From assembly GCA_033439265.1 (NCBI GenBank), contig JAVTVX010000012.1, positions 547,001 to 611,000 of the forward strand: a DNA stretch of 64,000 nt. The letters run 5' to 3'. The notes under the pieces are model-generated. The model was not told where the DNA came from. It saw only the letters and a list, made by a program, of their open reading frames with translations, and did not search any database. The stretch is from Dillenia suffruticosa. Its lineage: Eukaryota > Streptophyta > Magnoliopsida > Dilleniales > Dilleniaceae. Below are positions 11,332 to 22,100 of this stretch, in pieces. The translations under genes were made by a program, and so were the position numbers. Position 1 is the stretch's first letter. The number at the start of each line of letters is the position of its first letter.

Positions 11332-12943
11332 CCCCCCCCCTGCACACCACACATATAGAACTTGTGGGCTGCCAAATGAATATTAACTGTAATTGACTTT
11401 ATTGCATTGAACCGTTAAATTATGAAATTTACAAAAAGGTAGTCTTGACTTTATTGACTTTATTGCATTAACTTTAGGATCACTTCACCATCTTTGTCAT
11501 AGTACTAAATTTATGCAGCCAAGCCTTTTGGATGATATTTATGTAGTAACTTTGTAAAAGGTTCACCCAGTGTACAAAGTGCTCTCCGGTTTAGTGCGGG
11601 GGTAGGGGGAGGGTGAGCGTATATGTACGCAGCCTTCCCCTTAGATTTTTGCAAAGAGGCTGTTTCTACGTCTCGAATCTGTGACCTCGAGGTCACCAAA
11701 GGAGCAACTCTACCGTTGCGCCAAAGTTCTCCCTCTATGTAGTAACTTTGTAATTCGTGAAAGTATGGAGGTTTTTGCTGCTGCCTGGAGATTGATTTAT
11801 ATAACTATTCACTTTTGAACCAGAGATTGTCCTTTATTTTTATGGTGGGAGATTGTCCTTTCCTTGATCTATCTTAGATAGATAGTTCTGGACCTAAAAG
11901 TGACTCTGGTAATTTGCAGCTTCAGAAGGAGGCAGAGAAGGCCAAGAAAGAGAGGAGAAAGGAAAGAAAGAAGGAGAAAAGGGAAGAAAGAAAGAAGGAG
12001 AAAAGGGAAGAAAGAAAGAGGAGGAGAGATGAAGAAAACAAGAAACACGGCCATGAAAATGGGCATAAACATGAAAGGAGCCATGTAGATCACAAAGAAG
12101 GAGACTTTCAAAAGAGAAAGGAGAATGAGACAGAACAGTTGGAGAAGAGCACCCTCACTGAAGAGCATGGTCAGGCTTTTGGGTCGCAATCGCAAAAACT
12201 GTGCAATTCTACTGAAAGCACCCTGAACAGTGACAAGAGGCAAAAGCAAAGGCAAAGCTCGCCTGCTGATTGCAAGCCTAACCATGGTGAGTATGTCCTT
12301 GTTTCTTCCTTAAGTGGAGGAGGCTATATTAGCTTGATCTGGTCGCTTATGTTGTTCAACTTACTGTTATCTATGTGAAGGAAGCATTATTCGGATCCGG
12401 TTGCTGTTGCAAAGGCACAAAGATCCAGAAGTGCTACCCAACACAGAACAGCCGTGCTCTAGCTTTCTCTCTATCTCAGGAAGGACCAATAATTTGGTTC
12501 AAGAGGTACATAAATTTCCTAGAAGCAGCACAGAACTGCCGGATTGTCTGCAACAGGAGTGCTCAACCTCCAGTCAAATTGGCCCAGAGCTTGTCTCACG
12601 ACTTAGCAAAGAGAAGTCACGGCCTGGAACATCTCAAACTGGTGCTCATTCTCAGATGGTCGAAAGTGCCAGTTCATCGTGTTCTCGAGGCAGAGTTCCT
12701 CACCCAATTGAGATGCAATTCAGGGATTTAATGCAGAAATGGACTCCACATTCAATGCAGAGTGATTGTGCCGCTCTGTATGATGATGGGTGGCTGTTTG
12801 AGACAAGGCTAGATTTTGACAGTGGGGCTAAAAGATTCAAAGCCACGGATGGATCATGTTGTGCGAAGGATACCCTAATGCCTTCTGCATCATATTTGCC
12901 TGAGGTTGATATCTATGCCCTTCCCTTTACAGTGCCATTCTGA
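9658..12943 (+). CDS. Lys/Glu-rich protein, plant 'myb-like protein X' type, function unknown
   Basis: Three exons join in frame: 9658-9738, 11920-12286 and 12381-12943, giving 336 residues. The N-terminus MSRCFPYPPPGY is the conserved opening of a plant family often labelled myb-like protein X despite having no Myb domain. Exon 2 encodes a highly charged stretch of K, E and R that is probably helical and looks nuclear, including a perfect 24-bp duplication (11967-11990, 11991-12014). The C-terminal region has a conserved core: a WLF motif near 12792 and the ending LPEVDIYALPFTVPF before TGA at 12941. Splice sites are GT..AG, and the exon phases (0, then 1) match. Intron 1 is 2.2 kb and holds microsatellites and an Au SINE. 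No biochemical role is known to me. The middle of exon 3 is low complexity, so small model errors are possible. Confidence 0.82.
10123..10163 (+). repeat. (GA)n microsatellite in intron 1
   Basis: An uninterrupted GA dinucleotide run of about 20 repeats lies inside the first intron of the Lys/Glu-rich gene. Confidence 0.9.
11255..11340 (+). repeat. (CT)n followed by a C run, intron 1
   Basis: About 37 CT repeats run directly into 11 C residues. It is one of the longest microsatellites in the window, so its length may be unreliable in an assembly. Confidence 0.9.
11540..11753 (-). mobile_element. Au-type SINE with 18-bp target site duplication
   Basis: Read on the minus strand, 11735-11558 has the layout of the plant Au SINE family. 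A tRNA-derived head has GCGCAACGGTAGAG (box A) and GGTCACAGATTCGAGAC (box B). The hallmark phrases AAACAGCCTCTTTGCAAAA, AAGGCTGCGTACAT and CCCGCACTAAA follow, ending near GTGCACTGGG-like sequence. Identical 18-bp copies of TATGTAGTAACTTTGTAA flank it at 11540-11557 and 11736-11753. This is the footprint of target-primed insertion, and the perfect match implies a fairly recent event. It sits antisense in intron 1 of the 9658 gene. Confidence 0.92.
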
Positions 12944-14303
12944 AGTTGTGGTCAGGGGAAAGATGGCTTGGATTTTATCCTTCTTTAACCGTAATATTAG
13001 AGCTCAAAGCGTGTGAAGAGGCAGTTGCCAGGATTTCTGCTGTTTGTTTTGGTGACTTCACTGTATGAGGAACTGATACAGAAGCATATGAAGAGGTTGA
13101 CAAGAAATTTTTAATTTCGGGAGGACATCAGAAATACTAACTGGTACCAAGTACGCTGCCACTCCTCTCATCCAAATGTTTGTTGCATGGTTGGCCATGA
13201 GGGTCATTTTGGTGACAATATGGATATTCTAATGTGTTGTCTGTTCATGGTCTGCCAATAATCCTTCCGACCACAGATGTTAGCTATAGCTATAACCATT
13301 CAATATAAACCCGTTGTTGTTAAAGCATTCCTGACTCTGGCTAATGCAGTAGTGCTTCGGAGTGTTGGATGTGTGAGTGGGGGTTTGTATAAGAACTAAG
13401 AATTTGAAAGGCCTTTGAATTTCTATAATTACTAGAAATTCTTCTTGATGTTGTTTTAGTCCAAGTTCATTCTAATGCATTATGAATAGTTTTCGCTCGG
13501 TCTATATTTTAATAAAAAAATTAAAATTTTTTAAATTTAAATATCGTATAATTTGGTTCGGTAAAGTTTTGATTCATTTATAAAATAATTAATTGTATAA
13601 AATCTTTTAACATCATAAAGCTCCCCTCTTGTTTTGAATTTGTTTCCCTTTATTCATTACCCATTGGAAAAGGTATAACAAAATATGATGAAGTTTTAAA
13701 GAGCAATCCTGTTTTCGATTATCTATATTTTTTTCAAAATATGAAATATGACATTGATATTTCATTTATCTTATTTTTGGTCCACAGAGTCATCAATTTT
13801 AGAAAAGAATATTAAAATTCTTGAATTCAATAACCTAACATGTTTGAGGACAAAAAAGTATTTATCTTGCTTATTACTCTCTTTTTTCTCTTATATATTT
13901 TGCTTTTCCATTTCTAATTTTAGAAAGTCTTAAGTTGATAAACACTTTCCCTTTTGGGTGTCAAATTCCTTATTTTTCACAATTATCTTAAAAAAGAACC
14001 CTATATGTTTTTATAAAGTTAAACGACAATCTAATAGTATAAAATTTCTAAAATTTCTTTTCGATGATTTTAAATTTAAATTATCGTAAAATCAAAAAAA
14101 AAAAAAAAAAAAAACAATAGATGGTGTCAATTGGGTACTTGAGCGCGGGGCCGACTCGGGCGTGGCGTGAACTCTTACGTTATTGTGGCGCACGCTGCGC
14201 TGGCAAAGCAAAAACGGATTGTCCATTTCACGCAGAGAAACCCGAAAGGAAATAGAAACCCACTTACAGGCGGTTGGAGCACGTCCAAGTCAAAGCACTC
14301 ACA

Positions 14304-14306
<3 letters not shown>
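12944..14306. other. 3' flank and intergenic DNA
   Basis: The first few hundred bases are probably the 3' untranslated region of the upstream gene. The rest is AT-rich with no supported gene; a poly(A) run lies at about 14093-14114. The last part (about 14120-14306) is GC-richer and is the likely VPS35 promoter and leader. Confidence 0.5.

Positions 14307-14339
<33 letters not shown>
14307..14339 (+). repeat. (GA)n tract in VPS35 5' leader
   Basis: A GA run ends only about 23 bp before the VPS35 start codon. Several other genes here have GA or CT tracts in the same place. Confidence 0.85.
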
Positions 14340-14342
<3 letters not shown>

Positions 14343-14362
14343 GGAGAGAGAAGAGAGGGAGA

Positions 14363-16080
14363 ATGATGATCCCCGATGGCGTTGAAGACGAGGAGAAATG
14401 GCTTGCTGCCGGAATTGCAGGCCTTCAACAAAACGCCTTCTACATGCATCGTGCTTTGGTAATCACACAATTTTAGTTTTCTTTTTTCAAAACCCTAAGC
14501 TTTTCCAATTTGGATCGTGAATTTTGTATTTTGTTTTATTTCTTTCATTCTCTTTTAGGATTCGAACGATCTGAAAGACGCACTGAAGTATTCTGCTCAG
14601 ATGCTCTCTGAGCTTCGCACCTCGAGGCTGTCTCCTCACAAATATTACGAACTCTGTAACATTTTTCTCTCATCTTTCGATCGGATCTAGAATTTTTTTT
14701 TGAATAAAAATTTTAATATATATATATACATATATATTTATGTTTATGTATTTTTTTCATTTGTTTGATTTTCGAATAAAAATTTCAATCTCAGATATGC
14801 GAGCTTTTGATGAATTGAGGAAGCTAGAGATGTTTTTCAAGGAAGAGACACGTCGTGGTTGTTCAATTGTAGATCTATATGAGCTTGTGCAGCACGCTGG
14901 CAACATCTTGCCTAGATTGTAAGTCTGAATTTCATTTGTTTGATTTTCTAGGTTTTTATGACGCCTCTAATGTTGGTTAGTTACAATCACATACACAGTA
15001 TACCTTAAAAAACCAAAAAAATTAGTTCTTGACACATGTAATTTTCAGAGGCATATTGTCAACCCCATCAGTTCCGAAGCTGTGTTTGGATCATAATTTT
15101 TATTAAAATTTGGTAAGAAAAGTATGTCAATCTATCAGGTTAGGTTTTCCTCGACCCGGGCAATTGGCATATGCTGTTAAAACTTAGTAACATAGGAAAT
15201 GGGTTTAAGAATAGTTCTGTTTATGTTCTTACATTGTTCTCCAATTAATAGTCTTTCTTCATATATGCTTGTTCTTCCTGGCCGTAGTTTTTAAAGTTGG
15301 TTTTCTTGTAATTAATGATCTCAGCCTCCTTGAGTTAAATGTTATTACAAAGTACACATGTTACTCTCTTGGTCTTGATTATGCATTACATTTCTCTCTA
15401 GGTATCTGCTCTGTACGGTAGGATCTGTATATATCAAATCAAAGGAGGCTCCTGCTAAGGATGTTCTTAAAGATCTTGTCGAAATGTGCCGTGGCATTCA
15501 ACACCCTGTTCGTGGTCTCTTTTTAAGAAGTTACCTTGCTCAAGTCAGTAGGGACAAGTTACCTGATATTGGTTCTGAGTATGAAGGGTAAGCAACTCAG
15601 TTATTCTTGCTTTAAGTTTAGAGATTTGATATGCTCTAGGGCATCAATGAAGTGGTTTCCAACATCATGTCCAAGGTGACACCATAACATCTAGACTGTT
15701 GAAAGCTGTAACTTTTAATGCTGCCGCATTCAATAAACCATATAACATGCATGTGCTAGTAGAGAGTCTATATGCTTATGCTGGTACCGGTGCATCATTA
15801 ACAATGTGTAGGATTTAGCAGCACATTTTAAGATTTTTTCTATAATTGTTAATCGCACTCTATGAAGTTCTTCCCGATTAAAGTCAGAATAGTATCACCG
15901 TCTGGATTGTGTGTTTGCATTATACTTGTCCTTATCAATAACATCGCTAATATTTTACTTGTTCAAGTATTTATTAAAGTAGCAAGCGCATTTTCTTTTC
16001 TTTTTTCTTTTAAATGGTGCATGCAAACTTAGTGCTCTGTGTGTGTGTATGTGTGAGGGTGTGTGTGTGTGTGTGTGTGT

Positions 16081-16132
<52 letters not shown>

Positions 16133-19100
16133 TGCTTGTTCTCTCCCTACTTTCTACGTGTTTAGGTTAAATGGGTCTCTTATGGACCAAAATGATGCGA
16201 AATCTCCCTTGATCTCCTATAATTTAGAGTGATTTGTTGTTGAGATGGCATCTGATACATATTACTTCATGACTTCCACAGAGATGCAGACACTGTCATG
16301 GATGCAGTGGAGTTTGTCCTCCAAAACTTCACAGAGATGAACAAACTTTGGGTGCGGATGCAACATCAGGTTGGTTGAAAAATCTTGAAATATTCCTGGA
16401 CTGTTACCTGCTCTCATGTTCAGACATGCTTGGTACCTCATTCCTTGCATGTCAAAAAGGTAAAAGTGAATCATGAGGGCATGATTTGTGGTCATGCAGG
16501 TCTTATATGCTTGTGAATGATTCATACTCTTTGCTGATCCTGAGTTGAGGCATGCAATCGGGCTTTCTGGTCTGCAGGGACCTCAACGGGATAAGGAGAA
16601 ACGGGAGAAAGAAAGGAACGAGCTTCGTGATCTCGTAATATCATTACCTGAAACTGGTTAACTCACTTCATTTGCTGGTATATCTTTGCTATGCTTATGG
16701 TGAAAAGCTGCTCGTCTGTCCCTTGGATTCTTTCATCAGGTTGGTAAGAACCTTCACGTTCTTAGTCAAATAGAGGGCATTGACCTTGATATGTACAAAG
16801 ACACCGTGCTCCCCCGAGTCCTGGAGCAGGTCAGAGTTCATTTTTCACTCATTTCTCTTTTTGGTTTCAGAAAGTCTGGTCGTGGCCTAAACGTTTTTCT
16901 CTGATTCACTATTCATCCAATGTTTTTGTCAGGTTGTTAACTGTAAAGATGAGCTGGCGCAGTATTATTTGATGGATTGCATAATTCAAGTCTTTCCTGA
17001 TGAGTACCACTTGCAGACACTTGAGACATTACTAGGAGCTTGTCCCCAGCTTCAGGTGATGTTCTTAATTTTTTAAGCTTTGTAATATATATTATCCGTG
17101 TGCAATGAACTCTTGTGACTTAATCCTCTACTACTTCAAGTCTATCCTCAATTTACCATGGAGATAATGCACCACCAAAGTTCCAGTAGTTCATTGCTGT
17201 TATGCTTGTCTTCAAAATGTGCCATGTGTCTCTCATACACATGAATGTAGGCCTTCGTGGATGTTTGAATGCAAGCATGTAATTAGATACTATGCCCTTG
17301 ACGAAATCATCTATTGTACTACATCCCCTATCTCTTGATTCCGTATTTCATTTTCAGCTCTTTAATTGACTTCCTCTATTCTAAAATCACATCAAGAAGT
17401 GAGATATTTCTTTATCTGAAATCTTTTGGGATGTGTGGTTCTGAGAGCTTTGATTTACAGATTAGCTAAGCATGACTGTTATGTATATACATTAGTATTT
17501 GTGGCAGTAGCAGCTGGTGTTTTGTTTTTCCTTTTAATTCCTTGAAATGCATTTACATATCTCAGCCTTCTGTGGACATCAAGACAGTACTGTCTCGGTT
17601 AATGGAGAGGCTATCCAATTATGCCGCTTCAAGTACTGAGGTAAGCTAAAAATTTGCTGTTTTGCAGTGTGAGATTCTCTCTGTTTTTACTATTTTTCTA
17701 TCCTGCAGGTTCTACCTGAATTCTTGCAAGTAGAGGCATTTGCTAAATTCAACAATGCCATAGGAAAGGTGAGGTTCTGTATTCCAAGATCTCATATATG
17801 ACCAATTAACATGGTGGTCACTATAAACGGTGTCTTAGCTATCTCTTGTTTGTATTGTGGTTGCCAAACAACCGATATGGCCATTGTTTTCTATTGCCAG
17901 GTCCCATTTGATGCTTCAAGTGATGGATCAATTGCCTAAGGAACCTGATTCTTCATTTTGTCTGATTTCTGCTCTTCCTCATTTCTTTATCACATAAAAT
18001 GTTTGGCTCAAACCTTAGACAAGTCTGGGCAAAGATCATAAGTTCAGCCTTCTGGTTCCCAACAAATTGTTAACCTATTGATTATTTCATCAAATCCTGT
18101 TGTGTGCATTATCTCCCTCACCCCCTATCGTGATATGCTCATCAATTGGTTCTCACTGTAGATGCATCGTCTCGTGTTATTTTGCATGGACCTGAACTCT
18201 ACAGCTTCAACTATTCGAGCTGGTTTTGGTCTTGTAAAATAATGAAATAAAATAAAATAAAATAAAATAATCTACTGCTGATTTTGTTTTCTTTTGGTCC
18301 TGAAGAAACTTCTGTTGACTCTATTCTTCCAAAGTTAGGGTCTGCATGCCTTACTTTCACTTGTTTATTACTCTAGCTGCTGTTATCAAAACATGCTGTT
18401 TATTTTAAGGCAAGTTGAACACAGCAGTTGCTGAAGCTAACCAGTTGGAATAGGTACAACTGGTAAAACAATGCTCCATCTCCTGTTCAAACATGATATT
18501 CATCCCCTGCAACTTTCCTTGCATTAAATGTTTCTTTCATTATGTATGGAATGGGACCTTTCTGTCTATCTCATAATGGTCATAATATTAGGTTGATTTT
18601 CCAAGCAATCGAAATGTTTGATGCCTACATGTGGATGCAGGTTATTGAAGCACAAGTTGACATGCCAATATTTGGAGCTGTTATGTTATATTCATCTCTT
18701 CTTACGTTCACCCTCCATGTTCACCCTGATCGCCTTGATTATGTGGATCTAGTGCTGGTATGCTTCTCCTCAGATTTCTTCCATAAATAGTGGCACCATG
18801 TTCAAGTGTTAGAACTGGCACTGGGGGCTGCTTGGCTATATTTTATTGTCGACATTATTATTATTATTATTATTTTAACATTGTTGTTTGAAATTTAGAA
18901 AATGATCTTTAAAGGACTAGGGGCCAAATTAATTTTGTGCAGTTCATGTGGAACACCCTTTACTCGAACTGTGTTCGGATTAGGCTAGAGATAGCCAAGA
19001 TTGAGACTTTATCGGCTATGTGATTTCTTTTGAGTTGTATGCCGTGTGCTGAATGTGAAAAGGGAAGATAAGCCAGTTTGGAAGGATAGATAGCTTGTAG

Positions 19101-22100
19101 GTTTTCTTTGGTAGTGGTGTATAACCAGTACCTATGTCGAAGTTGGATGAGTATGAATTTGTTTGGCATATGCTTTTAGTTTATGGCCGAAGATTGTGAC
19201 TGAAATTGATTCCATTCTATTACTTTTCAGGGAGCATGTGTTAAGAAACTCTCCGAGAATGGGAAACTTGAAGACAGCAAAGCAACAAAACAAATTGTTT
19301 CACTTTTGAGTGCTCCACTGGACAAATACAATGATGTTGTGACTGCCCTGAAACTTTCCAATTATCCACGGGTGATGGATTACCTCGATGATAAAACGAA
19401 TAAAGTCATGGCTACGATTATAATTCAAAGCATAATGAAGAATAAAACTCATATATCCACTGCTGACAAGGTATGGTGCTTTTCATATTGTGGTTTATTT
19501 TTTGGAATGTGCTTCTAAATGCATGCTTCTATTGCTAACTTGCAGGTTGAGGCTTTGTTTGAATTGATCAAAGGATTGATAAAGGACCTGGATGTGACTC
19601 CTGATGAGGTTAATTAACATTAGGATTACCTTTCTGCTGTTACTTTTACATAATGAGAAACGTTTTCCTTTTTTTTTTTTTTGCATTGAAGGTTCTCTCT
19701 AGGAAGAATCAGAATGAAGCTGTCATCTTATTTGTGGCAACTTTTTCTCTGTTATTATTTCTTTGAGGAAGTAGACTTTTATAGGCTTAATTTATTGTTG
19801 TGCTTCCTAATTCTTTTGTAGTCCTTTTTGTATTCTAGCTTGACCATGGCTTTTCTGGTGTACTATAGATTGATGAAGAGGATTTTAAAGAGGAGCAAAA
19901 CTCTGTTGCACGCCTAATCCAGATGCTCTATAATGATGAACCAGAAGAGATGCTAAAGGTATTAAAATTGGTCCATGATTTTCTTTTTATTTGAGTCCTA
20001 GTTGTCTTGTGATAAGGTTTTCTGTCCATTCCTTTGAAAGGTTAGAATGAAGCTAATCTATTGCTTCAACTATTTGATTCTGCACACTTTTAGAGATGAA
20101 GGTGCTCTGATTCTGCATCTATAGCTTTAAAAATAGTTCGCCATGGGGCCTATATGTCTAACCAATTAATCCATATACCATTTTAGTTGTATAAATTTAC
20201 GTTAGTAGGACTTGCAGAAGTCTAATTTTGTTCACCTCCAAATTAATATGGAGGATACTTGGGTTGCTTTTGTAATATTTGCAATGGCACCTTTCTCTGC
20301 TGTTTACTTTCTGGAGTCAAAAGTTTTCCTTTGGTTACATTTTCTGGGATGGTATTAACTAATAAATATTCTGAACAGATCATATGTACAGTGAGAAAGC
20401 ATATCCTGACTGGAGGACCAAAGCGTCTGCCCTTCACGGTTCCTCCTCTTGTTTTTGCATCTCTTAAGGTTTGATTGTATTTTCCCAGTTATATCCTAAT
20501 TGTTGTGCAATATTGACTTCTACTTCCTGTCAAGCTTGAATATTTATAGAATAAGATTGCAATTTGTGGGGTTTAGTGAGGCATATGCCACGGCAGCTTC
20601 CTGAAGTCATTGCTCATTTCATGACCGTCTTGCTGCTAATAAGGAAGCATGAAACATCAAGACTTGGCAGGATTCTGGAGTTCTATTAGTAACTAGACAA
20701 GATGTTGCATAATGTTTTAAAAAAATGCTAACATGAGCAGCTATCTTTGAAAGAGTTGGATATGCTTTTGAAGGACCATGACAGTTGTTATTGTGCAGTA
20801 ATGAGTTCTGGTTACAAGGTTGTGTACTGGATGGTCTCCCACGATCTAATGTGCCAAGTATATACTATTAGTTCCATTTTTTGATAGAAAAAAGATAAAT
20901 ATTAGATGTATGAAAGAATGTACAAGAACTTCTAATGATGAAAAATCCTCAGAAGTAAAAGAATACGAAGTATAGTGGAACAAAAAGACTAATACACAAT
21001 TGTTTTTCAATCCCTCTTCAGGTCTCCTAGACTACATTCTATATAAATCTATGAGGTGTGAGCCTGTAGAGAATTATAAAAAACAATTTTATCTCATAAA
21101 AGAGAAGCTGCAATGGTCTGATTACAAAAAACTCTGGCATTCCACTCTCTTCAAATACACCATAGGATGGCTAAAAGTGCACATTTCCAAACCAAGCATC
21201 TTTCTTTCCTCCAAAACCTCTAAACTTTGTGAGAAACTAATAAAAAATTCTCCTTGAGCATACCTAAACATTGTTGTACACAATAAAGATCGATTTATAC
21301 AAACATCCGGGGAGATAGATTTATAATGTCTTTGCTTTTGAGGATTATCATTGGTATCAATTTTATTAGGCTTCATGGGTAAAATAAAAGCCTTAATTTT
21401 GGCAGGAACCTTTGCATTCCAAGTATAAACAATTTAAAGGAAAAAAAGAATTATTTCTTCAATGTCAATGTTTATTTCTTGTATTATGGTTCTCTTTTGT
21501 AAAGCTGGTCAGGCAACTACAAGGCAAGAATGATGATCTTGTCGAGGAAGAAGCATCCACCACACCAAATAAAATTTTTCAGATTTTGAATCAGGTATAT
21601 GTAAGATGAATTTGATCTTCATTATTTCCCGCAATGCAATTAATTTGTAAAATGTTATTGTAACCTTGATGTGTGTAATCAGATCTATGAAGGGGCATTT
21701 TCCTATTTAACAGGGCAGATTGCCTTATGTATAAACTCTTATCTTTTAGGCGGATATTCCAAATTTGATCTAGCATACTACTTTTGGCGAGCCAAATGTC
21801 ATCTCTTATTGCTTAAAAAGAGGGGGGGGGGGGAAGAAAATAAAACAACAACAAAGATAACAAAGAATGAGTGAACTTTCTCTCCTATATATGCTGCTGC
21901 TATTTGTCTATTCTTTGGTCTTCTGCACTATATTTTCTGATGATAGTCATTTCCCCTCCCTCTCCTCCAGACAATTGAGGCTCTCTCAGCTGTTCCTGTT
22001 CCTGAACTGGCATTACGGTTGTATTTGCAGTGTGCCGAGGTAGATGAAATCTTTTCTCCAAATAATGTTTCAATAATGAAAGTTAGTTTGTGTGTTTAAT

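Noticed and set aside
11144-11396. Open frames on both strands rich in Arg-Glu or Ser-Leu
   Set aside because: They are translations of the (CT)n/(GA)n microsatellite in an intron and have no other protein features. The same applies to frames at 9968-10174, 14183-14476, 32234-32533, 45678-45908 and 59563-60017.
16014-16232. Frame of alternating Val and Cys
   Set aside because: It is a read-through of the (GT)n microsatellite in VPS35 intron 4.
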